Source: Cokeromyces recurvatus (Eukaryota; Mucoromycota; Mucoromycetes; Mucorales; Mucoraceae). From it: a stretch of 64,000 nucleotides of DNA. Position 1 is the first letter of the stretch. Every line of letters starts with the position of its first letter. Below the pieces are notes generated by a model. That model saw nothing but the letters and a program-made list of their open reading frames with translations, was not told the origin of the DNA and did not search any database. Both the position numbers and the translations under genes were made by a program. The stretch spans positions 1,116,001 to 1,180,000 of the forward strand of contig NW_026251388.1 in NCBI RefSeq assembly GCF_025118155.1, given 5' to 3'. Below are positions 35,188 to 46,277 of the stretch, one piece after another.

Positions 35188-37257
35188 ATGTTGGCTGAAA
35201 AAAGACCTATGAAATCTATAATTCTAACTAAAAAATATTCAACAACTGAGAATCAATTTGGAATGACTAGCAATGATCAATTTGAATCAAATAAAAGTGA
35301 GAAAAAGCGCTCATCTTGGTGTAAATCTGAAATAAAGAATCAAGCTTCTAGTAAACAAGATCAAATAAACGATGAAAGAATTGATTTAATTCGAAAGGAT
35401 TTGATTCAACGCGCCACAAATCGTTTCAGACGTCGTCAACTTGAACAAAATCTTGAAAATTTAATGAATCAAGTTGTTCAATTACAAACTCATTTACAAG
35501 TATTACATTTGGATGCAACAGCAACTAGAAATACGATTGCTAATTTAAGTATTGATGATAACACTAGCATCGATGAGGACTTTCTTCTGTCTACAGAGCC
35601 AGATCATTATCTACAATCTTATGAAAACAATTGTCGTATTGGTAGATGTATGGATAGACTAGAAAAAAGACTAGAAGATCATCGATTATCTCTTGTTCAT
35701 ATTCAATTCGATAATTTTAGTAAAGATGAGAATGATCATATGAAAGAAGAAATTGAAAATTTGGATAAATCTAATACTATCATCGTACAGAATAATGTAG
35801 ATCAAGAGTTGAATAAATATAGCACTATAGGAATGAATAATAGTGCTACAGAACAAGACCTCAAATCATCATTCCCCTCACCCTTTTTCTCTCCTACCCT
35901 ATCTCCTTTTTCAGTTCTATCTTTACCTTCGCTTTCCCTTGTATCATCTATTATCGGAAGGGCGTCAAGAGCTTCGAGTGTATGTGAAAGTGTTTCGACT
36001 GATATGACACGTAGTGATTCTGTCGATAGAAATCAAGTCCAGCTTGAAGCTAAAAAGAATAATTTGTCTTTTGACGAGCCACTTTATGTAGATGACCCTT
36101 TCTATGATCTAGCTGGCAATCGAAGCTTTAAAGCTGGTAGTTTCTGTGGCAGTATCTATCATACTGATACTGAAAAGCAGACACCAGACCTTTTATATTC
36201 AATATCTAACACCAGTAATGAAACCTCTGAAGTTCGTTGGAGACATCGTAATCAAAATCGTTATCAAAAACATTTAGAGCTTAAAATACAGCGACAATTA
36301 TACGAAGAACAACTAAAAGCAGTATCAACCAATACTTTTGAAGCTAATTGTCATCCTTATGACAATAGATCTATTATTGACGATGATGATGATATGTCAT
36401 CTATTCCTTCTATCCCAAGTCTTTCTAACCCAGACATGCATCGTCCATCAGATGCAACTACATCAATAACGAGTCTAAACATCAATACAAAATATACTAG
36501 CAAAGAGGATGACTTTTATGATCATGTTAGACGCCATCCCTTATCGCCTGTCACGCCCCCTCCTCATATGAATACTAGTTTTTTCTTTGAGAATCATCTA
36601 AAACAACGACGACAAGAGTATCCTACACCATTGAACATATCTCATAAGACTTTAAGAAATGATGAAAATGAAATGAATTTGACTTTTAGACCAAAGATTC
36701 TCACAAATGATCATTACGAACCAAAAGAAATAATACCTCAACAACAACAACAGCAGCAAAAACAACCTTTTTTCCATAATAAATCACCAAGTTCATCTTT
36801 TCATGAATATCGATATTTACATACAAATTTGTATCCTCAGCAAAATACCCTTGATGAACTAGTCACTTACTTGGACGGCTTAGGGTCACATTATAGTGAT
36901 AGTATTATAAGCGATGGTTTTCACTTGCTTAATAATTTACAGGATTGTAATCAACCCTTCTCTCAGGCTCTTATGACTGAGCTTCGTGAGAGAGACCACA
37001 ACCGGGCTCATACATCATTTAAAGGATTTAATCCTTTGACTATTCTTAACCATCTTTTACCACTTTTAAATCCTGGATTCTGGTGTCGATTCTACTACAA
37101 TTTATTTTATAACATGACATGTACTGGTTTAGAATGGTGTCATTTCTTAAGCATCATAACTGGTATATTCATTCGCAACCTCTTGAGAGGACCTGGATCA
37201 TTACAAGAAAGAAAAATTATGGTTTGCTTTGAATCTCCAATGAAAACTTCCCTTTGA
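35188..37257 (+). CDS. Large low-complexity orphan protein with hydrophobic C-terminus
   Basis: Single exon, 689 residues, not recognised. An early basic/helical block (KDLIQRATNRFRRRQLEQNL) continues as a coiled-coil-like segment (about residues 85-125). The long middle is Ser/Asn/Asp-rich with short acidic and Gln runs. The end carries a compact conserved-looking block: ELVTYLDGLGSHYSD, then LLNPGFWCRFYYNLFYN, then WCHFLSIITGIFIRNLL, which may be membrane-associated or a buried helix pair. Ordinary codon use and strong absence of stops over two kilobases support a real gene. It may be a scaffold or cell-polarity protein, but nothing specific can be claimed. Confidence 0.8.
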   Translation: MLAEKRPMKSIILTKKYSTTENQFGMTSNDQFESNKSEKKRSSWCKSEIKNQASSKQDQINDERIDLIRKDLIQRATNRFRRRQLEQNLENLMNQVVQLQTHLQVLHLDATATRNTIANLSIDDNTSIDEDFLLSTEPDHYLQSYENNCRIGRCMDRLEKRLEDHRLSLVHIQFDNFSKDENDHMKEEIENLDKSNTIIVQNNVDQELNKYSTIGMNNSATEQDLKSSFPSPFFSPTLSPFSVLSLPSLSLVSSIIGRASRASSVCESVSTDMTRSDSVDRNQVQLEAKKNNLSFDEPLYVDDPFYDLAGNRSFKAGSFCGSIYHTDTEKQTPDLLYSISNTSNETSEVRWRHRNQNRYQKHLELKIQRQLYEEQLKAVSTNTFEANCHPYDNRSIIDDDDDMSSIPSIPSLSNPDMHRPSDATTSITSLNINTKYTSKEDDFYDHVRRHPLSPVTPPPHMNTSFFFENHLKQRRQEYPTPLNISHKTLRNDENEMNLTFRPKILTNDHYEPKEIIPQQQQQQQKQPFFHNKSPSSSFHEYRYLHTNLYPQQNTLDELVTYLDGLGSHYSDSIISDGFHLLNNLQDCNQPFSQALMTELRERDHNRAHTSFKGFNPLTILNHLLPLLNPGFWCRFYYNLFYNMTCTGLEWCHFLSIITGIFIRNLLRGPGSLQERKIMVCFESPMKTSL

Positions 37258-37495
37258 GAATCTTTCCTTATTATTATCTTTCCTTTTTTTTTGGTTTTTG
37301 CTTTTACTTCACAAGTTTGTGTTTTATTATACTCTCCTTATTATTCAAGCTTTTTTTCATATATAGAACTTTTTTTTTTCTCTTTTTTATTCTACAAAGT
37401 ATATACTGGCCAATATATGTATATATAATTCAACAATGACTTCCTCCCCACCCCTTTATGACACACACAATATTTTGTATGAACCCAACTTTATC

Positions 37496-37537
<42 letters not shown>

Positions 37538-39169
37538 TCCTTGTAATTTCCCCATTTATGATATGTATAAAATTACTGCCCCATTTTTTTTTAAAAAAAA
37601 TAAATAAATAAATAAGCTTAAAAATCTCAAATTGCTTACAAGACATTACATAGGTGAAAGGAAAAAAAAAAGTTGATATATTTGTTGGCTATTAGAGATT
37701 AGACATATTATGTAATGATAACAATTAAGATATAAAACATTCTGATGTATCATTTTCAAACTTTTAATTCACAAAAGTAACAGTTTACTTGCACGCCCAT
37801 TACTTTGAATAGTTAAAGGGAAACTCTCCTCCCCTTTTTTTTTCGCAAAAAAAAAAAAAAGTAATATTGTATGATGTATATCTTAAATGCATGTGCTTTA
37901 GAGTGACTAAGTGGTAAAAGCTCTCCTCTATTACATTCTAATAAGGTTAAGGTTTGATTGATCATTGTGAGTGCTAAACTTATTTATGATTTTAGATACG
38001 CCATGACGATGATGGTATAATAGTATATTCAAAATTAATGTATGATGGCAATATTTCTCTACTTGGGATTATGAAATCATCATGATCATTCGTCTTTCCT
38101 GTCTGTTTAAACGGTCCAGAATATACATGCTCATGATCTTTCTTTGTTTCTTTTTTTTTTCGCTCTTAAAAACAAATAAATTGTTATCCCTTCAACATAG
38201 CTTCTATAATGAAGAAAAGGAAAGTGTGAATTGTTCTGTATTAGGAAACGCGATAGTCTTTCATCTACACATGTATTTGACATAACTCTTTCAGAAATGG
38301 CATATTCAATAATGAAATCGCCATTCAGCTTGCTCAGGCATTCTTTTTAATAAATTGTCCTTTAGTGTGTATGTATGTATGTATGTGTGTGTGTGTGTTT
38401 AATGATTTGAACATATGTATTAAATTTGTTTTCCTATTGTTTCTCTGTTTCCCAGCTTTTTATTATACAATTGATTTAAAAGAGTGTTGTATTATACAGA
38501 TTTTTAAGCACATCAATCTTCTTGAAGGAGAGGGTTAGAGCGAGAGGGAGAGGAAGAGGGAGAAAGAAAGATAGCAAAATTCTGCGGATAAAAATGCTCT
38601 ATCCAAATGATTTCTTACTCCTGTTACTTTACTCGATAATAATTTACCTAATTTTATTTCAATATTGGTATTTATCGTGTACATAGCTTTAAACCTATGA
38701 GCACTATGCTGTCCTCCTTTTTCCTTTTTCTTTTCTTAAGAATATATAAATATATATTTTTTTAATAAATCAGATATTATACTTCATTGCCAGTAAAACG
38801 AAAAAAAAGGTATATACATAGAGTATGTACTAGTTCAAGTTAGATTAGAGTGTTATTATACTTGTTTATTTATTTATTTATTTTTTGCTCTATCATGTTT
38901 TATTAATTACTCAGTATCTGTTAAATTATTTAATAAGTAGACATAGAAAATCCTATTATAAACAAGTAGCATAATTTATTTAAACTTAGTTATTAAATCC
39001 CCTCCCCCTCTCCGAGAGTTAGTTCATTTCTAGTCTGTTTTTTTTTATCTATAGTAGCTTCGAGGGTTAAGGCGTACATACAAAATACTTTAACAAATAG
39101 CCTTCTTTTATTTATTTATCTTTTGCTGATAAGAGCTAAATTGTAGGATATACAAAATCAAAGGGATAT
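37258..39169. other. Intergenic, 1.9 kb
   Basis: Long T runs (T38 at 37498-37535), (GTAT)n and (GT)n near 38370-38398, and a purine-rich GAG tract near 38525-38570. A weak tRNA-like sequence near 37897-37978 was considered and rejected. No gene seen. Confidence 0.45.
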
Positions 39170-39879
39170 TTATACTTGATAATTTTTATGAACCTTAGTT
39201 TCTACGTTAGTAATAGCCTTCATAATTTTTTCAATAGCAATTTCCTTGTTCTTTTCAGCAGCTTCACGAATTTCCTGAATTTTAGCCTCAGTTTCTTGAT
39301 CAACTTTACTAAGACTTTGATCCGATTCTCCAGAATGCTATATCAAAAGTTAACCAAAAAAAATATATATTTATATATATATATTTTACCTGTGCAACAA
39401 AGTTTTGATATTCAATATTCTTTTGAGCCTTAAGTTCTTCGATTTCCTTAGCTGCTTCAGAACGAGCATCCTTCAAGCGTTGTACACGGTCTAAAAGACT
39501 ATCATTAGAAATGGCATTCATCTAATATAAATATAAATGTTTACATTGTTTAGCTTTTTGAACAATCTTGGCAGCTTCACGTTCAGCATCCAAAAGAGTA
39601 TTAATACCTTGAGAGTTAGAAGTGGACTACAAAAAAATAAAATAAAAGGGTTAATTCGTCTCTAATATTATAACAATTCATATTGCCTTTTTTGCTGTTA
39701 TTAAATAATATAAAGCACATCTACGTAAATATTTCATAAATGAATCCAAAAGGCTCATTAACATGTATTATGCAATGCATTTATATTATAAGTAGGTAAA
39801 AAAAAAAACCAACAACAACAACATTCAACTGTATACAGTATAATATATTATTCTTTAATAAGCTAATTATACTTACCAT
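39170..39879 (-). CDS. VMA10: V-type proton ATPase subunit G
   Basis: Four exons on the complement: 39877-39879 (ATG alone), 39545-39626, 39390-39490 and 39170-39337, giving 117 residues (yeast Vma10 has 114). Family hallmarks: QGINTLLDAEREAAKIVQ at the start, then YRVQRLKDARSEAAKEIEEL, then a charged helical end. Subunit G pairs with subunit E as a peripheral stalk linking V1 to V0 in the vacuolar/endosomal proton pump. The third exon must begin at 39490; a nearer ATG-containing frame upstream of it is intron. First intron GTAAGT...GTAG directly follows the start codon. It is divergent from RPL3, with 273 bases between the two ATGs. Confidence 0.92.
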
Positions 39880-40152
39880 GACTAGTAATGTTTAAATATG
39901 AAAATAGGTGTATGTTTATATAAGTATAATTGTGTATATATATAAAAGAGAGTCGCGATATAAACGAAGTGATAACTAGGAAGGGGGAAAAAAAAAAGGC
40001 AGAAAGAGTTTCAATAAACTTTGAATCTCAGAAATATTTATCCAATCAAATGTGCGCATAGTATATTCAGCTTCTCGGGGAGGGCAAACAAACTTGAGTT
40101 GAATCAAAGAAAATAAGGAATCCTCCTCTTTTATTGTCTCTATATAGCAGCC
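39880..40152. promoter_or_regulatory. Bidirectional promoter region of VMA10 and RPL3
   Basis: Both start codons face away from this 273-base stretch, and both genes splice immediately after the ATG. Includes A-rich and TATATATAAAAG-like sequence near 39936-39948. No specific factor site is claimed. Confidence 0.5.
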
Positions 40153-41728
40153 ATGGTAAATATAAGAATCTATTCATCCATCCATCCATCTATCTATATA
40201 CTAATCGTATCTATTTATAATATAGTCGCACAGGTATTTATCAATCACTTAACAATATAAAAAAAAAGAAAAAAGAACAGATGTTAAATCTACATCATTT
40301 TTGGAATCATTGATCATCAAATGTTAATTTGATTGACGATTCTTGCTCTCTCTTTTTTTTTTTCATTTGTTATTTCTATACGAATATAAACTAATCATTT
40401 TATTTTCATTTTCATTGTTAATTTACCAACTATAGAAAGTTTGAGGGTAAGCCTTTATTTATTTTTTAAAGAGATTCCAATGATCTAATTAAATATTTTT
40501 TTTTTGATTAGCTCCCCGTCACGGTCACTTGGGTTTCGGCCCCCGTAAGAGAACTAGATCTCACCGTGGTCGTGTTAAGGCTTACCCCAAGGATGATGCT
40601 AGCAAGCCCGTCCACTTAACTGCCTTCATGGGTTATAAGGCTGGTATGACCCATATTGTCCGTGATCTTGAACGTCCTGGTTCCAGTAAGTCATTTTTTT
40701 TCTATAAAAAAGAAAGTAGTATTAGTTGAATTGAATCTAACTTATATTGATAACTAATAGAGATGCACAAGAAGGAAATCGTCGAAGCCGTTACTGTTAT
40801 CGAAGCTCCCGCCATGGTTGTTGTCGGTGTTGTTGGTTACGTCGAAACTCCTCGTGGTCTCCGTTCTTTGACCACTGTCTGGGCTGAACACCTTTCTGAA
40901 GAAGCTAAGCGTCGCTTCTACAAGAACTGGTACCGTTCCAAGAAGAAGGCCTTCACTAAGTATGCTCAAAAGTATGCTGAAGGTGCTAAGGATATTGCTC
41001 GTGAACTCGAACGTATTAAGAAGTACTGTTCCGTTGTCCGTGTCATTGCTCACACTCAAATCTCCAAGGCCAAGCTCCACCAACGCAAGGCTCACATCAT
41101 GGAAATTCAATTGAACGGTGGTTCTATTGCCGATAAGGTTGAATGGGCTCGTGAACACTTTGAAAAGGAAGTCACTGTTGGCTCTGTCTTCGAACAAGAT
41201 GAAATGATTGATATCATCGCCACCACCAAGGGTCATGGTTTCGAAGGTGTCACTCACCGTTGGGGTACCAAGAAGTTGCCTCGTAAGACTCACCGTGGTC
41301 TTCGTAAGGTTGCCTGTATTGGTGCCTGGCATCCTAGCAGAGTCATGTACTCTGTTGCTCGTGCTGGTCAACGTGGTTACCATCGCCGTACTGAAATCAA
41401 CAAGAAGATTTACCGTATTGCTCATGGTGCTGATGCCAAGTCTGGTACTACTGACTACGACTTGACTGAAAAGCCTATTACTCCTATGGGTGGTTTCCCT
41501 CACTACGGTATCGTTAACGAAGATTTCGTTATGATCAAGGGTTGTTGTGCTGGTTCCAAGAAGCGTGTTATCACTCTTCGTAAGTCCCTCACTGTCCACA
41601 CCAAGCGTTCCGCTTTGGAAAAGGTTTCCCTCAAGTTCATCGATACTTCTTCCAAGTTTGGTCATGGTCGTTTCCAAACTGCTGCCGAGAAGCATCAATT
41701 CATGGGTACTCTCAAGAAGGATATCTAA
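40153..41728 (+). CDS. RPL3: 60S ribosomal protein L3 (uL3)
   Basis: Five exons: 40153-40155 (ATG), 40226-40233 (8 bases), 40436-40446 (11 bases), 40512-40685 and 40761-41728. Together they give 387 residues, the same length as yeast Rpl3, and the start reads [16 protein letters not shown] as in other eukaryotes, which fixes the two tiny exons. Conserved blocks include [58 protein letters not shown] and FGHGRFQT. L3 is an essential protein near the peptidyl-transferase centre. Codons are strongly C/G-ending (AAG, GAC, ATC, CGT), unlike neighbours, as expected for very high expression. Introns upstream hold TA- and ATCC-type microsatellites. Confidence 0.97.
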
Positions 41729-42348
41729 ACTGTTTTTATTTACAAGCCTTAATAAAAGTCTCTTTATTATTTAAGTTTGTTTTATTATTCAACTAAATGA
41801 AGGTGTGTGTGTGTGTATTAGAGAGAGAGAGAGAGAGAGTTATAGATAGGAAGGTTTTATTATTTACAACTACAGAACATACAGATGCTTATTGTCATAC
41901 ACAAAGAGGGCTTTTTTAAAAAGTCATTATTGGACGGACGATCAAGTGGTATGCATAATAGAAGCCAAAGCATAAAATATAATTCTAGTAAAATAGGCTT
42001 TCTTCATTTTAAATGATTTTCTTTGATCCACAAAAGAAATATTCATATTCATATTATTGATGCATAATTTTAGAATTATCTCTTGTTCCTGTTCCTGAAA
42101 TAGACTATGAATAATAATCGTCTTTTTATTTATTTATTTATTTATTTTATTATGATTATTTGTATAAATGTCTCATTTAAACTAATAATAATACTTTAGA
42201 AAAAGAGTTTCTATAATTATTCCTAAAAATAGAAGGATATTACTTACTAGTACTACTGCAACTGATAAAAAAAGTATCACACAAAATTCTCATCATTGAT
42301 ACTATAAAAGTGCATAATGTGAGCTTATTATACTATGTGCATTGTAAC

Positions 42349-42391
42349 TCGATCTCTCTCACTCTCATTCCCTTACTTACTCACTTACTCA

Positions 42392-42424
<33 letters not shown>

Positions 42425-42438
42425 TCTGTGTGTGTGAA
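42349..42438. repeat. CACTCT-type microsatellite with GT tail
   Basis: Near-perfect repeats of CACTCT/CTCA units followed by (GT)n, about 275-360 bases upstream of the PSP1-type start. Confidence 0.75.
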
Positions 42439-42580
42439 GTTTTCTTCATATCGGTGCTTTCCGGATTTGGAGTGATTTTTTTGCATAAAAGTCAGACTAT
42501 TTTTTATTTATTTTTTTGTTTTTGTTATAAATATTTAGTTTTTTGTAGTTTATAGTTTCTTTCTTTTTTTTCTTTTTTCT

Positions 42581-42678
42581 CACACACACACATATATATA
42601 TACATATATAAATATACATTTATATACATATATACGACACATACACACACATACACACACATACACACATACACACAT
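42581..42678. repeat. (CA)n / (TA)n / (ACACAT)n microsatellite
   Basis: Alternating purine-pyrimidine tracts ending about 35 bases before the ATG at 42712; such sequence can form Z-DNA or unwind easily. Confidence 0.7.
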
Positions 42679-42711
42679 ATTATTATTACTATTATTTTTC
42701 TTAAAGTAACA

Positions 42712-43918
42712 ATGGATTGTTACTTTAATAAAGAAGACCAAATTAAAAATACTGTATTTAAACAAAATAATAATTCAGTGCCAATAGACCTTTTTAAAAA
42801 CCAAGAAAACAAGATAATGTTTCCCTGGCAGCAGCAGCAGCCTCCCCTTTCACCTCCACCTTGTCATCATAAAGAACTTCCTCTTCTTTCTTCTCGACCT
42901 AATTATTTTTCAACCAATCATAGTTGGCACCCTCTTTGGACAACTACTTCTTCTACCTGGCAAAATAACGATGTTCCAAAGAGAAGTCGCTCTATATCAG
43001 CTAATACTGCGGATGATTATTTTCTATTCAAAAAAGACAATGACTATTCTTCTTCTTCTACTACTACTACTACTACTGATAAATCATCATTTAAAACTCC
43101 GTCTACAACAGGTTTCATGGAGAAAAATTCTATTTGGTCATTTGAAGAACGTCGACATTCGATTGCTGTCATTCAACCACCCCTTGTTAGACCTATCACT
43201 CCACCACAGCAAGTGAATCAATTAATTCAGCAACTACAGCAACAGCAACAACAAATTGATGAATATTTCAGTCCAACAACGGCTGTTATCGATGTCCAAT
43301 ACCTTGGAAAGGGAATCTCTATTCAACAATTAGATAAGAAATCAATAGTTTATCAAATTCAATTCAAGTCAAACTATCAATTCGATTATTTTTATATTCA
43401 ACCTGAAGATACTTTAATGCGAGTCCAATTAAATGACATGGTCATTGTAGAAGCAGATCGAGGTTATGATCTTGGTAGAATTATTCATATTTTGCCACAA
43501 AAGTCATTGCCGGATCATGTTCACAATCTGAAGCGTATCTTTAGACATGCTAATTCTGCTGAATTATCTACTTATGAATTAAAGCGTCAGGATGAAGAAA
43601 AGGCTTTAATCATCTGTCAAGCGAAAATTAAACAAAAGAATCTAAACATGGAAGTTGTAGATGCAGAATACCAATGGTAACATGACTTTTTTTTTTTAAC
43701 TTCCTTCAACGTAATCATTGCTTTACTAATTAGCTTGTATATATATGTATTTATAAAGGGATAGACGCAAATTAACATTTTATTTTAAAGCCGATGAACG
43801 AATTGATTTTCGTGAATTAGTTCGTGAATTATTCAAGATCTATAAAACACGTATTTGGATGTGTGCTTATTCTTCAACATCGCCAACTTCATCAACCTGT
43901 ACACCTATTTACTCTTAA
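42712..43918 (+). CDS. PSP1 C-terminal-domain protein
   Basis: Two exons, 42712-43676 and 43759-43918, giving 374 residues. The N-terminal two thirds is low-complexity (Gln, Pro, Ser, Asn-rich). From about residue 205 the conserved PSP1 domain begins: [31 protein letters not shown], then a helix with [32 protein letters not shown] and an end near RIWMCAYS. Yeast PSP1 was found as a suppressor of DNA polymerase alpha mutants, and the same fold occurs in bacterial YaaT; the molecular role remains poorly known. The short polyglutamine stretch QQLQQQQQQ lies just ahead of the domain. Start is the first ATG after the microsatellite. The frame joins in phase 2 through TGG (Trp). Confidence 0.9.
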
Positions 43919-44333
43919 GTTTTTTCTTCTTAATACCCGTCATTTATAATGATATGTATCACACATGTATTTAGATCTATTGCATTCTATATAAAAAATT
44001 GCTTTATAAAAAAGAATTGCTATTTTTCTTTTTCTTTTTTTTTTTAAAAAAAAACAAAATAAAAAAAGAGAAAAAAAAAATAAAAATAAAAATAAAATAT
44101 TTAGACAAATATGTTATGGTAGTTATACATGCTAAACATCTCTCTTTCTTTTCTTTTAAAGAAAAAAAAAAAAAAGATTAATTAACAAAATCATTCATTA
44201 AAAGAACCCTTTATTCATATTAATACAAAATAGAAGCTAATAGAATATTTGAATTTTATTTAATCAGCAAGCGCAACATAAAATATTATCCCTTTTTTTT
44301 TTTTTTTTTTTTTTTTCTGCTAGCATTTTATAA
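43919..44333. other. Intergenic, A/T runs only
   Basis: Homopolymeric A and T tracts between two genes on the same strand; no gene seen. Confidence 0.5.
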
Positions 44334-46223
44334 ATGTCAAAAATTGAACAGGATAAAGCCCGATTAAGAGAATGTTTATTAGAAGCACATCAACTAGTAG
44401 GCGAAAAAGTGGAAATTAAACAAGAAGGTTTAGAACCAAGATTTTTTATTAAAAAAAAATAGATCATCTAATTCTTGTAATGTGTAGGATCGATCGAAGA
44501 CACACTGGTGACTCGACTTCAGAATCTAAATTTGACATTTAATGAAAAACAACCTAGAAGAGCATTTGTAGAGGAATGCTTAAGAGTATTATTAAAGACA
44601 CAAAATGCACTATTAGATGTGTGTGCATCAGAAGGTAGAGTCTTTGAATTGATATGGATACCCTTTGTTTGCATAAATAGATTATTCATTTTTTTTTTAA
44701 ACAGAAAATGAGAATGATAGGGATTATTTAGGTGTAAGAGATTATAGATTAATACACACATTATTACAAGTCATTATTTCATGGGGATTCTATCCTTGTT
44801 TCTTGCCTGGTGTAGGTGTGCCGTTATCAAAAAGAGTGAAATCAGGATATACAAATCATGGTATATTGGATAATGATAAGTTAGACACATTTTATTTAAC
44901 TTGAAGCTATTCTTATTTAGAATTATTGGCAAAAGATGAAAAGGATCAAGAAGAGAACACGAAATCAATATCAATAGAATGTGTTCGTTCATTATTAAAG
45001 TTAGTAACACCACTAGTAGATTTAATTGCTCAAAGTGAAAAAGTACCGAAGAGTAAAGAATATACGACTGTAGCTTCTATACTTGTGAATCGTCATTTAC
45101 CTGACCTTTATGCGGCTTTATTACAATTGGCTTATGCACCTGCTTCATCTTTTAAACAGACTACAACAATAGCAAATAGCAGTATAATGCCAATAACGCC
45201 TGGAAACATGATGATTCAAAAGGTAGTTAACGATCAAACATTAAAAAGAGAAGAAAGAGATAAATGTGCTCGTATGTTTGTATGGTTATTTGATCGATCT
45301 GATCTTTATCGTACCATGGAATCACTTATGTCTCTTTTGGGTGCTTCTTCTTCTTTACATCCAGTACCAAACTGGCTTCGTACTATATGTGGACGTTATT
45401 TGTCACGTATTTTATTGAAACCAAAAGGTGTATCCATTGTATTAGAATTTACAATTGGACAAGTTGAACAATGTACAGTATGAACTCTTTATTTTATTAC
45501 TATTATTCACTTTTTTTTTTCTTTTTAGTGCAATTAACGCAATTAGAAAGTATTTCAAAATTAATCTTATCTGTACCTCAACAAATGGCAACGATCGAAA
45601 GTTATTACGCAGTTATTACTCCACAATTACTTGAATTACTTGAAAGAGAATCTGTTACATCACCTACATGTCAAGCAGTGACGTTTATTATTAGTCAAAT
45701 TATTGCAAAACATGCAGGTCTTGCAAAGACTTATATTGTAGATAAAATCATTGGGCCCCTTTTAACTGCATGGAATAATGATACTACTACTACTACTACT
45801 ACTACTACAGAGTCTAATAATATAGATCGTATCGTATTATCTGAAAATGAATTATCAAAGTTATTGAATACACTTCATCGAGTTCTAATTGGCGGAGAAC
45901 CCTCTCCTGATATACTTCAAACCTTTTTAGCATCTTCTATACCTTGTCTCTATTATTTATATGAATTTACTGTAAAATCTAAATCAGGTTTAAGAGAAAT
46001 GACTTTGGAACTTTTATCAACTTATTTTCGTATCACAACACAATCAGATGCTATTCGTGAATTAAAACATATTTTATTTGATAAAGTTGAATCAAGTAGT
46101 ACACGAATTGCTTATTTTGCACCAGGTCCCACAGGTGGCGTTGTACTACGATTAAGAAAGTAAGTTTAATTTTTTAATTTTAATTTTATTTTATTTTTTT
46201 TGTTTAACCTTCCCCCCCCTCCC

Positions 46224-46277
<54 letters not shown>

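Larger units (their letters stand above)
41729..42711. other. Intergenic, microsatellite-rich
   Basis: 3' end of RPL3 and promoter of the PSP1-type gene. Contains (GT)n and (GA)n at about 41801-41840, then the CACTCT and CA/TA repeats listed separately. No gene seen. Confidence 0.5.

Noticed and set aside
37897..37978. tRNA-like sequence with box A-like TGACTAAGTGGTAAAAG and box B-like GGTTTGATTG
   Set aside because: The acceptor stem has a mismatch, the D stem does not pair well, the anticodon loop lacks the usual T before the anticodon, and box B departs from GGTTCGA. At best a dead tRNA or chance.
38000..38100. Possible C/D-box snoRNA (ATGATGG repeats)
   Set aside because: No matching CTGA D box or terminal stem could be found at a suitable distance.
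40754..41698. 314-codon open frame antisense to RPL3
   Set aside because: Long antisense frames are expected opposite a gene with such biased codons; it has no splice or family support.
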